Source of the DNA: Proteobacteria bacterium ST_bin11
GTDB lineage: Bacteria; Pseudomonadota; Gammaproteobacteria; Methylococcales; Methylomonadaceae
Assembly (NCBI GenBank): GCA_002083615.1
Contig: MSXO01000047.1
Location: 1-28,621 of the forward strand
DNA: 28,621 nucleotides
Reading direction: 5' to 3'
The notes under the pieces are model-generated. The model had not been told where the DNA came from and made no database searches. It saw nothing but the letters and a program-made list of their open reading frames with translations. Of this stretch, positions 8,415 to 16,589 are shown in pieces (the stretch's first letter is position 1; each line of letters opens with the position of its first letter). Made by a program: the position numbers and the translations under genes.

Positions 8415-11400
8415 GGCAGGCTGTCGCGGCTATCGGCTAGGGGCGATTCTGACTTGCCGCGCAGCTTGCGGGCCAGCTGGTCCAGGCTGAGGTAAATCAC
8501 TGGCGTGGTGTACAAAGTCAACAATTGACTGAGCAACAAGCCGCCGACCATGCTAATCCCCAAAGGATGGCGCAATTCCGAACCGACGCCGCTGCCCAAC
8601 ATTAGCGGTAGCGCCCCCAGCAAGGCGGCCAGGGTGGTCATTAAAATGGGCCGAAAGCGCAGCAGGCAGGCTTGGAAAATCGCCTCGCGCGGCGGCAAGC
8701 CCTGTTTACGTTCGGCTTCCAAGGCAAAGTCTATCATCATGATGGCGTTCTTCTTGACGATGCCGATCAGCAGGACAATGCCGATCACCGCGATGATGCC
8801 CAAATCGTTACCGGATAGTTGCAAGGCCAGCAGCGCACCCACAGCGGCCGAAGGCAGGGTGGACAGAATGGTGATGGGATGAATATAGCTCTCGTACAGC
8901 ACCCCCAGCACGATATACACCGTCACGATGGCCGCGAGGATCAACCAGAGTGTGCCGCTCAATGAGGCGTTGAACGCTAGGGCCGCGCCTTGATAATCGC
9001 TTTGTACCGCCAGCGGTAAGCCAATGTCTTGCTTGGCGGTCTCGACGGCTTTGATCGCATCGCCCAACGCCGCGCCCGGCGCGAGATTGAAGGAGATGGT
9101 GGCGGAGGGAAACTGATCCAGGTGGTTGATGGCCAGTGGGGTTTGCCTTTCGGAAATGCTGGCGAGTGCTGTCAGCGGCACTTGCGTGCCATTGCTGGAA
9201 GGAATGCGCAGTTGTTGCAAGGCTTCCGGGCCGTTTTGCTGGTGCGGGTCGACTTCCAACACGACTCGGTATTGGTTGGATTGGGTGAAGATGGTCGATA
9301 CCAAGCGTTGGCCGTAGGCGTTATACAAGGCGTTATCGATGTCGGCGGTGTTGACGCCCAAGCGGCTGGCGCTGGCGCGGTCGATTTCGATATAGGCTTG
9401 CAAGCCCTGGTCTTGCAAATCGCTGGCGGCATCGACGATAGCGGGCATGCCGCGCAGCCGCTCGACCAGGCGTTCGGTCCAGCGATTCAGTTCCGCTAGA
9501 TCGACCGTCTGTAAGGTAAATTGAAATTGGGTGCGGCTGACTTTGTTTTCCAAGGTCATGTCTTGCACCGGTTGTAGGTAGACCGAGATACCCGCTACTT
9601 CGGCCAGGCGTGGTCGCAAACGTTCGATCACGGCGGTGGCGCTATCCCGCTGGGTTTGCGGTTTCAGGTTGATCAGGAAGCGGCCACTGTTCAGGGTTGG
9701 ATTGCTGCCGTCCACCCCAATAAATGAGGATAGGCTGGCGACCGCTGGGTCGGCCAGAATTTGTCTGGCCATGGCTTGCTGCCGTTCCGCCATCGCCGCG
9801 AAGGAAATGCTGGGCGGCGCTTCTGAGATGCCTTGAATTAGACCGGTATCTTGGATAGGGAACAGGCCTTTGGGCATGGCTGCGTATAACAACCCCGTTA
9901 GTGCCAATGTGGCGATGGCGACCAACAGCGTCAGGCCTTGCCGTTTCAGCACCCATTCCAGGCTGCGGCCATAGCCGGCGATCACTCTGTCGAGGAAGTT
10001 CTTGTTGTTGTCGTTATCGGCCTGGTGCGGCTTTAACAGCTTGGCGCACATCATGGGTGTCAAAGTCAGCGACACGACTGCCGAGATTAGAATCGCCACG
10101 GCCAGGGTGATGGCAAACTCGCGGAACAAGCGGCCCACCACGTCACCCATGAACAACAATGGAATCAGTACCGCCACCAGCGAGACCGTCAAAGAGATGA
10201 TGGTAAAGCCGATCTGCTCCGAGCCTTTCAAAGCTGCTTGCAAGGCCGATTCGCCGCGTTCCAGGTAGCGGGAAATGTTTTCGATGACGACGATGGCGTC
10301 GTCCACTACAAAGCCGCTGGCTATGGTCAGCGCCATCAAGGTCAGGTTATTGATGCTGAAGCCGGCCAAATGCATTGCCGCAAAAGTGCCGACTAAGGAT
10401 AGCGGCACTGCGATCGCCGGGATCAGGGTGGCCGGCAGGTTGCGCAGAAATAGAAAAATCACCATCACTACCAGTGCCACGGCCAGCAGCAATTCAAACT
10501 GCACGTCGTGCACCGAGGCGCGGATGGTGACGGTGCGGTCGGTCAATGGCTGCACATCGATTGCGCTGGGCAAGGTGGCGCGCAGTTGCGGCAGCAGTTT
10601 ATGGATACGGTCTACCACGTCGATGACATTGGCGCCGGGTTGGCGTTGGATGTTGACGATTACTGCCGCGCTGTCATTGGCCCAGGCGGCTAGCTTGACG
10701 TTCTCGGTGCCATCGATAGCATCGGCCACATCGGCCAGACGCACCGGCGCACCGTTGCGGTAAGCCACCACTAAATCCCGGTATTCGGCTGCCGAACGCA
10801 ATTGATCGTTGTTGTCGATAATGGCCGAGCGCTGCGGGCCGTCAAACATGCCTTTAGGCTGATTGACATTGGCGGCGGCGATTGCGCTGCGTAAGGTTTC
10901 CAGACTCAGACCATAGGCAGCCAAAGCCTGATGGTTGGCTTGGATCCGTACCGCTGGCCGCTGGCCGCCACTGATACTGACCAAACCGACGCCCGGTAAC
11001 TGGGCGATTTTCTGTGCCAGGCGGGTATCTACCAAGTCTTGGACCTTGGACAAGGGGAGTGTGGCCGAGCTAACCGCCAAGGTCAGGATGGGCGCATCCG
11101 CCGGATTGACTTTGTTGTAAATGGGCGGAATTGGTAGATCGGTAGGCAAGAAATTATTGGCGGCATTGATCGCGGCCTGAACGGTTTGTTCGGCGATATC
11201 CAAATCCAGTTCCAGATCAAATTGCAAGGTCACCACCGATGCGCCGCCGGAGCTGGTCGAGGACATCTGTCGCAAACCGGGCATCTGCCCGAACTGGCGC
11301 TCCAAAGGCGCTGTGATAGCCGAGGTCATCACTTCCGGGCTGGCGCCGGGGTAAAGGGTGGTCACTTGAATGGTGGGGTAATCAACTTGCGGCAATGCCG

Positions 11401-11533
11401 AAATCGGCAACAAGCGGTAAGTCAGAATCCCGGCCAGCAGCAACGCGACCATCAGCAAGGAGGTGGCGACCGGCCGCAGAATAAAGTGCCGAGAGGGGTT
11501 GAAGCCCGTTAGCGGATTTTGCGCGGCGGCCAT
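8411..11533 (-). CDS. mdtB: RND multidrug efflux permease, MdtB type
   Basis: Inner-membrane RND transporter of 1040 residues, the same length I know for E. coli MdtB. The N-terminal pattern (PSRHFILRPVATSLLMVA, then SALPQVDYPTIQV and YPGASPEVM) is typical of MdtB/MuxB. D411-D412 form the proton-relay pair in FVVDDAIVV, and IVKKNAIMMIDFAL near the C-terminus supplies the relay lysine. It starts 2 bases after mdtA ends and overlaps mdtC by 4 bases, giving a compact mdtA-mdtB-mdtC operon. It is expected to pair with MdtC in one complex. No outer-membrane channel gene follows, so a TolC-like protein encoded elsewhere is probably recruited. Confidence 0.95.
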   Translation of the reverse strand: MAAAQNPLTGFNPSRHFILRPVATSLLMVALLLAGILTYRLLPISALPQVDYPTIQVTTLYPGASPEVMTSAITAPLERQFGQMPGLRQMSSTSSGGASVVTLQFDLELDLDIAEQTVQAAINAANNFLPTDLPIPPIYNKVNPADAPILTLAVSSATLPLSKVQDLVDTRLAQKIAQLPGVGLVSISGGQRPAVRIQANHQALAAYGLSLETLRSAIAAANVNQPKGMFDGPQRSAIIDNNDQLRSAAEYRDLVVAYRNGAPVRLADVADAIDGTENVKLAAWANDSAAVIVNIQRQPGANVIDVVDRIHKLLPQLRATLPSAIDVQPLTDRTVTIRASVHDVQFELLLAVALVVMVIFLFLRNLPATLIPAIAVPLSLVGTFAAMHLAGFSINNLTLMALTIASGFVVDDAIVVIENISRYLERGESALQAALKGSEQIGFTIISLTVSLVAVLIPLLFMGDVVGRLFREFAITLAVAILISAVVSLTLTPMMCAKLLKPHQADNDNNKNFLDRVIAGYGRSLEWVLKRQGLTLLVAIATLALTGLLYAAMPKGLFPIQDTGLIQGISEAPPSISFAAMAERQQAMARQILADPAVASLSSFIGVDGSNPTLNSGRFLINLKPQTQRDSATAVIERLRPRLAEVAGISVYLQPVQDMTLENKVSRTQFQFTLQTVDLAELNRWTERLVERLRGMPAIVDAASDLQDQGLQAYIEIDRASASRLGVNTADIDNALYNAYGQRLVSTIFTQSNQYRVVLEVDPHQQNGPEALQQLRIPSSNGTQVPLTALASISERQTPLAINHLDQFPSATISFNLAPGAALGDAIKAVETAKQDIGLPLAVQSDYQGAALAFNASLSGTLWLILAAIVTVYIVLGVLYESYIHPITILSTLPSAAVGALLALQLSGNDLGIIAVIGIVLLIGIVKKNAIMMIDFALEAERKQGLPPREAIFQACLLRFRPILMTTLAALLGALPLMLGSGVGSELRHPLGISMVGGLLLSQLLTLYTTPVIYLSLDQLARKLRGKSESPLADSRDSLP

Positions 11534-11535
11534 GA

Positions 11536-12750
11536 TTAGTGGGCGGGTTTACTCGGGGTGGCAGTGGCTGAATTGGCCTTGTCTATCACGTTAACTTGTC
11601 GGCCTTCGCGCAGTTTGTCGGCGCCATCGATGACCAGCTTTTCGTTAGGTGCTAAACCCTGCAGTATTGCGACAGTTTCGCCGTCCGCCGGTCCGGTTTT
11701 TACCGGGCGCACCGTGATGCTGTTGTCGTCTTTTATCAGATAGACAAATTCGCCGTTAGCCCCATGCTGGATTGCCGCGCTGGGTGCCAAGGTCGCCGCG
11801 CGCAGGGTATCCAGGCGCATTTTGATGTTGACGAACTGGTTGGCGAACAGGGTGCGATCTTCGTTGTCGAACTGGGCTCTTAATTTCAGCGTGCCGGTGC
11901 TGGCGTCGATTTGATTGTCTACCGCCAGTAGTTTGCCGCTAGCCAGTTTTTGCTGGCCGGCCCGGTCGTAAGCGTCGATGGCTATGGCATCACCGGAGCG
12001 CCAGCGGCGCATTATCGCCGGGATCTCGTCTTCCGGCAGGGTGAATACCACCGAGATGGGTTGGACTTGGGTAATCACCGCCAGGCCGTTTACATCATTG
12101 GCCCTAACCATATTGCCCTGATCGACCAATCGTAAACCGATACGGCCTGCCAAGGGCGCGGTGATGCGGGCGAAACTCAGTTGCAGTTTGGCGTTGTCGA
12201 GTTGGGCGCGGTCGATCTCGACGGTGCCGCGATATTGTTTGACTAGCGCAGCCTGGGTGGCGGTTTGTTGGGCAGCGATGGAGTCTTGCTCAAGCAAGGT
12301 TTGGTAGCGCTCTTGGTCGATTTCGGCATTTTTCAGCAGCGCTTCGTCGCGCAGCAACTGGCCTTCGGCTTGTTGCACGGCGACTTGGTAAGGGCGGGGA
12401 TCGATTTCGGCGAGCAACTCGCCTTGTCTAACCGCTTGACCCTCGGTAAACGTCACCCTTATCAGTTCGCCATCGACACGCGAACGCACCGTGACGGTGT
12501 GTAGTGGGGTGACCGTTCCCAGGCCGCTTAAGTAAATCGGCAGGTCGCCTTGCAGGGATAAAGCAGCCGCCACGCTGACCGGGGCGTTTTCATAGAGGTT
12601 GGCTTGCGCCTCGGCGTTTTCCTGCTTGGCCTGACTGGAATGGTAAAAATAGTAGCCGCCTGCCGCCAAAATCAGTATTAGTAGTGTCGCGTCGCGCCAG
12701 CGCGCCTTCGGCTTTAATGTGGAATAATCCTGATCCGTGTTCATCGCCAT
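11536..12750 (-). CDS. mdtA: RND periplasmic adaptor (membrane fusion protein), MdtA type
   Basis: Predicted adaptor of 404 residues linking MdtBC to an outer-membrane channel. A single membrane helix near residues 20-38 anchors it in the inner membrane and leaves the rest in the periplasm. The order is beta-barrel/lipoyl half (TVRSRVDGELIRVTFTEGQ), an alpha-helical hairpin rich in Gln and Ala (about 130-185), the second lipoyl half (ITAPLAGRIGLRLVDQGNMV), and C-terminal barrel and membrane-proximal domains. The start ATG at 12750 has no strong Shine-Dalgarno; a second ATG two codons later is equally possible. The 60 bases upstream contain overlapping palindromes that may be an operator. No two-component system gene (baeSR) accompanies the operon. 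Confidence 0.93.
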   Translation of the reverse strand: MAMNTDQDYSTLKPKARWRDATLLILILAAGGYYFYHSSQAKQENAEAQANLYENAPVSVAAALSLQGDLPIYLSGLGTVTPLHTVTVRSRVDGELIRVTFTEGQAVRQGELLAEIDPRPYQVAVQQAEGQLLRDEALLKNAEIDQERYQTLLEQDSIAAQQTATQAALVKQYRGTVEIDRAQLDNAKLQLSFARITAPLAGRIGLRLVDQGNMVRANDVNGLAVITQVQPISVVFTLPEDEIPAIMRRWRSGDAIAIDAYDRAGQQKLASGKLLAVDNQIDASTGTLKLRAQFDNEDRTLFANQFVNIKMRLDTLRAATLAPSAAIQHGANGEFVYLIKDDNSITVRPVKTGPADGETVAILQGLAPNEKLVIDGADKLREGRQVNVIDKANSATATPSKPAH

Positions 12751-12782
12751 GCGGGTTTCAATAAGAGGTTTTTGGCGTCATG

Positions 12783-12799
12783 CTGGTTAGACCAGTCTA
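12783..12799. promoter_or_regulatory. overlapping palindromes upstream of mdtA, candidate operator
   Basis: CTGGTTAGACCAG (12783-12795) has 5-base arms around TAG. It overlaps TAGACCAGTCTA (12788-12799), which has 5-base arms around CA. The site lies 33-49 bases upstream of the mdtA ATG, in the only space available for its promoter, so binding of a dimeric repressor or activator there is plausible. The regulator is not encoded nearby. Confidence 0.45.
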
Positions 12800-12811
12800 C
12801 CGGCACAACTA

Positions 12812-12838
12812 AAAAAGGCATCCTGAAGATGCCTTTTT
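12812..12838 (-). terminator. intrinsic terminator after the cupin gene
   Basis: AAAAAGGCATC (12812-12822) and GATGCCTTTTT (12828-12838) form a perfect 11-base stem with a 5-base loop, with A and T tracts on either side. It can work in both directions. It lies 28 bases past the cupin stop and upstream of mdtA, so it should isolate the pump operon from the wzz-cupin transcript. Confidence 0.9.
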
Positions 12839-12865
12839 CTGGATTGTCGACCGCTAAAGTGACAA

Positions 12866-13141
12866 TCAATCGTAGTGGTAGTGCTTGCGCAGGGGTTTGA
12901 CTACTTCCCAATTGCTGTCCAAACCTTCGTGAAACATGACCAAGTCACCCGGTAAAATCCGCACGGGTTCGCCGCCTACAGGGGTGACAATGATTTCGCC
13001 TTCCAGTACATAAGCGGTTTCGGTTTCGTCGAAATCGATGGTGAACGTGGAAACTTCTTTTTCCCAGATCGGCCAGCTTGATACGCCTAGCTCCTGTAAA
13101 CGTTCCTCGCTAGGGTTATGTTCAATAGTAATTTGGCTCAT
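12866..13141 (-). CDS. small cupin-domain protein (DUF861/Cupin_3 type)
   Basis: Single-domain cupin of 91 residues, the normal size for this stand-alone family. It has the WPIWEKEVSTFTIDF strand, the first cupin motif region ETAYVLEGEIIVTP, the turn PGDLVMFHEGLDSNWEV, and the C-terminal RKHYHYD common in DUF861 proteins. The fold often binds a metal, but several members have no known reaction, so no activity is assigned. AGGA at 13147-13150, 5 bases before the ATG, supports the start. It follows the Wzz-like gene by 62 bases and is closed by a strong terminator. Confidence 0.85.
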   Translation of the reverse strand: MSQITIEHNPSEERLQELGVSSWPIWEKEVSTFTIDFDETETAYVLEGEIIVTPVGGEPVRILPGDLVMFHEGLDSNWEVVKPLRKHYHYD

Positions 13142-13203
13142 GGGTTTCCTGTTTGATTAAAGTTGAACGAACGGCGGATTTTAGCATTGTTGCCGCGCTG
13201 CAG

Positions 13204-14670
13204 CTATGAATCGGTGCTTTCGTCCGGTAATTGCTTGGGGTCGTCCGCGCGGCGCAGCCTGTTTACTCGCTTTAAACTCTGCAGTTCATTGTTTGTGGAG
13301 CTTTCCAGTTTGGCCTCGTTCCCTTGGTAGAGTTTAATTTCGGTTACAGAGTTGATAGTGTTCAGTGTCGGCTCTTTATTCAGATAATCGCTAAGCCAGA
13401 CCACCAGTAAAGCAATAGCCAGGCTGGCGGCGCAGGCAATGCTGGCGTCTTGGCCGTAATCGGGCTTGATTGGCTTATCTGGTAGCGAAGCCCAGTCCAC
13501 TACATCTAGTTGCGGATTGCTTTGACGTTGCTTTACTTCGATCTCCACCAGTCGCTGCTTGGTTTGCTGTAACAGGGCTTCCAATTTAGCCAGTTCTTCC
13601 TCCATGGCTTTGTGTTTAGCGAACTGATTCGTATATTGAGCAGCTTTTTGCTTATGCTCGGCCATTTGTTTTTGAATGGTCAGTACGGTGCGGCTTGCGG
13701 CGTCGTAAGCGTTTTTGGCTTCTTGCGTTGCATAGGTGCTAGCCATTTGTTCTTTGCTGGCAATTTTTTCATCCAGCTCGGCCAATTGGTTTTTTAGGTT
13801 GCGCAAACTGGGATGAAATTCGATGTATTCGTCGGTGTATTGATTCCTTTGTGCTTCCAGCCTTTCGCGCAGCCGCCCGGCTTGCTCGGTTAATACGGCC
13901 AAACTTTGTGAATCGGCTTCTGGCACCACGACTTTACCTTCAGCGATTGCAGCATGAATGGCGTCCAATTTGGCTTTGGCCTTGGCTTCTTCTTCCAGGG
14001 CGGTATTCAGCGAATTGTTTAAACCTTGTAAGCGGGCGTGAGCCTCGTTATCGGTACTTTCTAAGGAGACAATGTCATTGCGCAAGCGAAACAATTCGAT
14101 TTCCTGACGTTTGTCCTGCACTTGTTGTTCGATGCGCGTCAATTCCGAATTTATCGTGCTACTGGCTTTATCGGTGATTTCGGTGATGTATTCCGCGCGA
14201 ATTTGCTGGTAGGTTTTGATCCAGGTATTCAAGGCCAGTTGCAGAAATTGTGGATCGGAGCCCTCTGCGGCCAGTTGCACCAGATTCGTTTCGCTGACCG
14301 GCTTGACTTGGAAGAGTTCTTTTAATTGGTTGACAGTGGGCTGAGCAATATCTTTCTGCTGTTTTAGTGCGTCCGCAGTTTTTTCCAATACCGGCTGGCC
14401 CATCAAGACTTGCTTTTGAATGTTGACGTGTTCCAGATCGGCTTCCGCATGAGATTGATCGATATCGGTGGCCGCGGTGGTCAATACAAGGGCTTGGCTT
14501 TCAAAAATAGCCGGCTGAAGTAATACAAACGTTTCGGTAACCACCAACAAAGGCAAAAGAACCAGCAAAAACAGGGTTCTGCGTCTTAAGCGGCGTGGCC
14601 AGGGCATTACATTTGATCGGTAAAAGTCGTCTCCGACGACGCGGAAATCATGGCGGTATGGAAACATCAC
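13204..14670 (-). CDS. Wzz/GumC-like polysaccharide chain-length determinant, orphan
   Basis: Inner-membrane polysaccharide co-polymerase-like protein of up to 488 residues. One membrane helix lies near 32-50 and a second near 412-430, preceded by the PDKPIKPDYG motif typical of Wzz-family proteins. Between them is a long periplasmic region that is strongly coiled-coil (about 170-390, rich in E, K, Q and A). After helix 2 there is a cytoplasmic tail of about 60 residues but no tyrosine-kinase domain, so it is not a BY-kinase fusion. Translation could start at GTG 14670 or ATG 14667; AAGGAG at 14677-14682 suits either. No glycosyltransferase, polymerase or export gene is adjacent, so its polymer is unknown. 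It is divergent from an HD-GYP gene. Confidence 0.85.
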   Translation of the reverse strand: MMFPYRHDFRVVGDDFYRSNVMPWPRRLRRRTLFLLVLLPLLVVTETFVLLQPAIFESQALVLTTAATDIDQSHAEADLEHVNIQKQVLMGQPVLEKTADALKQQKDIAQPTVNQLKELFQVKPVSETNLVQLAAEGSDPQFLQLALNTWIKTYQQIRAEYITEITDKASSTINSELTRIEQQVQDKRQEIELFRLRNDIVSLESTDNEAHARLQGLNNSLNTALEEEAKAKAKLDAIHAAIAEGKVVVPEADSQSLAVLTEQAGRLRERLEAQRNQYTDEYIEFHPSLRNLKNQLAELDEKIASKEQMASTYATQEAKNAYDAASRTVLTIQKQMAEHKQKAAQYTNQFAKHKAMEEELAKLEALLQQTKQRLVEIEVKQRQSNPQLDVVDWASLPDKPIKPDYGQDASIACAASLAIALLVVWLSDYLNKEPTLNTINSVTEIKLYQGNEAKLESSTNNELQSLKRVNRLRRADDPKQLPDESTDS

Positions 14671-14777
14671 GATTTTCTCCTTGGCGTTAAGTCCGAAGGT
14701 TGTATTTTTTGGCCCGTCAGGCTGAATTTCAGAAAACTTTCCTACGCTGTCCGCTGAGAAAATCTATAAGGCCTGAG

Positions 14778-14801
14778 CGAAGTCTGTGAAAGTCAGCTTC
14801 G
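14778..14801. other. hairpin in the wzz-HD-GYP intergenic region
   Basis: CGAAG-T-CTG (14778-14786) pairs with CAG-CTTCG (14794-14801), with one bulged T and a 7-base loop. No T-tract follows on either strand, so it is not a standard terminator. Confidence 0.4.
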
Positions 14802-15019
14802 GTTACGGGCAATCAAACTAATGTCGGGTTTAGTATTTTCGATACTGACTGCTACCCTTAGGGATATCTTGATCGTTCAAGACAAATTGATAGCCTACTT
14901 CAGGCCCAAGAGAACAACAACCGGGCTGACGGCCCCGCTGGTGCCTTAACAGTGAATATCGCCAAGCCGACAGTTTAAACCAATCCAAAGATCTGGCAAT
15001 TCTAAATTTGCTCGAGGCT

Positions 15020-15084
15020 CGAAAGGCTGTTAGTCACCCATTGCGAACCCGACGCGGCGCTGTGGGTCTAACCAGCCGGATTCG
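15020..15084. repeat. long imperfect hairpin, possible intergenic repeat or structured RNA
   Basis: GGCTG-TTAG-TC-ACCCA (15025-15040) pairs with TGGGT-CTAA-C-CAGCC (15063-15077), with a 2-base bulge on the left arm and a 1-base bulge on the right. An outer CGAA (15020-15023) can pair with TTCG (15081-15084). The loop of 22 bases is GC rich. There is no T-tract. It resembles the palindromic intergenic repeats found in many gammaproteobacteria, but whether it recurs in the genome cannot be judged here. Confidence 0.45.
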
Positions 15085-15320
15085 GTTGATCTGATTGGCT
15101 AGAATTAAGCCACGATAAAATATGCTTGGCCTATACTAAAACTCCAATTGGATTTGTGACCTGCATCGGGTTTGCGGACTTTTTGTTCGGACAGGATCGA
15201 GTGAGCTATGTATGCTGCTTACCTGAGGTGTGAGGCTAAGTAGGCAAATTTTTCCCAGATGCCGTTCTCGCGGCTATTTTCAAATTTTTTGGATTTCCAC
15301 AAATCCCCGATCGGATTCGT

Positions 15321-16544
15321 ATGGCAGATAAAGAGGATGGAATACTCAGAATTCATGTATATGAACTGAGGGTTGGTATGTGCGTAAGCCGTCTGGAAGC
15401 GCCGACGGAAGATTCACCTTTCTTATTGGATAGAATCGTTATTGAAAGTCATGCGGATATTCAGGCTATCCAAGCGATTTGCGATTATGTTTATATCGAT
15501 GTCAAATTTCAAAAGTCATTTTCGGGCACAATTCCGACAAGAAATACCGAAGCGCGGAAGCATTTGAGTTTTGCGCGATCATTTAACCAAACTGCTAATA
15601 CCTTTCATCGCACTGGTAATTTAATAAAAACAGTGATGGACGATATTCGGTTCGGTAATCAATTTAGTGTCAGTGCGGTTAAACAGGCCGTTTCAGAATG
15701 TGTGGATAAAGTATTGGAAAACCCCGATACCATGCTCTTGCTGACCCAGCTGAAAGATCAGGATCAATATACTGCGCAACATAGTATGAATGTTTGCATA
15801 TTATCGATTCTGCTAGGCCGTGAATTAAAATTTTCAATGGAAGATCTGAATAAAGTCGGCTTTTGCGGCTTAATGCACGATGTCGGCAAAATGAAAGTGC
15901 CTTTAGAAATTCTCAATAAACCCGGCGCTTTAGAAGACTATGAAATGGATATCATGCGGAAGCATACCCTCTATGGTCGCAATGTCTTGATGTCGGCTCG
16001 GAATGTCTATCCGGGGGCCGTCGATGTTGCTTACGATCATCACGAGCATTTGAGCGGCACCGGTTATCCGAGAGGTTTGAATAAAACGACGCTATCTGTA
16101 TTTACCAAGTTGGTAGCTGTTGTTGATACCTACGATGCCATCACTAGCGACCGGGTTTACCAGCGAGGTAAGCCGCATCTTATGGCTTTGGGAATTCTAG
16201 TGAAAGGGATGAATCATCAATACGAAGCTAATTATGTTACGCAGTTTATCAACTGTGTCGGATTTTACCCGCAGGGTAATTTGGTGGAATTAAGCAGCGG
16301 TGAAATAGGCTTAATAGTCGAGCAAAATAAAGCCGATCGACTCAAGCCTAAAATATTGCTTATTCAAGATGGCGATAAAAACCCTGTGGAAGAGAAAATA
16401 CTCGATTTATCGCAGAATATTGCCGACTCAAGCGGTAAACGCTACGGTATTAAACAGGTGATAAGGCCGCAAGATTGCGGTATCGACTTGGCCAAGTATT
16501 ATCAGGAAGGCAAGTTTACTAAAGAATATGCGGTAGCTGGCTAA
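15321..16544 (+). CDS. DUF3391/HD-GYP cyclic-di-GMP phosphodiesterase
   Basis: Predicted cytoplasmic phosphodiesterase of 407 residues, a paralogue of the protein at 466. DUF3391 spans about 8-62 (LRVGMCVSRLEAPTEDSPF) and HD-GYP about 147-320. The active-site set is complete: H154, H186-D187 with K190 (HDVGK), H215, H240-H241, GYP at 248-250, D269 and D272. It should therefore bind its metals and cleave cyclic-di-GMP. The upstream signal GGA is weak, as with the other two HD-GYP genes. Parts of the gene look richer in A+T than the pump and LPS genes (sampled lines about 32-45% GC against about 57% in mdtB). It precedes a degenerate paralogue by 45 bases. Confidence 0.92.
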   Translation: MADKEDGILRIHVYELRVGMCVSRLEAPTEDSPFLLDRIVIESHADIQAIQAICDYVYIDVKFQKSFSGTIPTRNTEARKHLSFARSFNQTANTFHRTGNLIKTVMDDIRFGNQFSVSAVKQAVSECVDKVLENPDTMLLLTQLKDQDQYTAQHSMNVCILSILLGRELKFSMEDLNKVGFCGLMHDVGKMKVPLEILNKPGALEDYEMDIMRKHTLYGRNVLMSARNVYPGAVDVAYDHHEHLSGTGYPRGLNKTTLSVFTKLVAVVDTYDAITSDRVYQRGKPHLMALGILVKGMNHQYEANYVTQFINCVGFYPQGNLVELSSGEIGLIVEQNKADRLKPKILLIQDGDKNPVEEKILDLSQNIADSSGKRYGIKQVIRPQDCGIDLAKYYQEGKFTKEYAVAG

Positions 16545-16589
16545 GGGTTTGCTGCTGTAAATAAAATTACTTGGATAATATTTTTAACA

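Larger units (their letters stand above)
14671..15320. other. 650-base intergenic region between divergent wzz-like and HD-GYP genes
   Basis: I find no convincing gene here. The region contains at least two good hairpins (listed separately), a short one, AGTAT-TTTCG-ATACT, near 14841, and TATACT at 15132-15137 without a matched -35 box. It must hold the promoters of both neighbours. Its length and structure leave room for a long leader or a small RNA. Confidence 0.5.

Noticed and set aside
5400..11500. Long open frames opposite the mdtB and mdtC genes
   Set aside because: They follow the codon bias of the pump genes on the other strand, have no recognisable motifs or start signals, and overlap certain genes.
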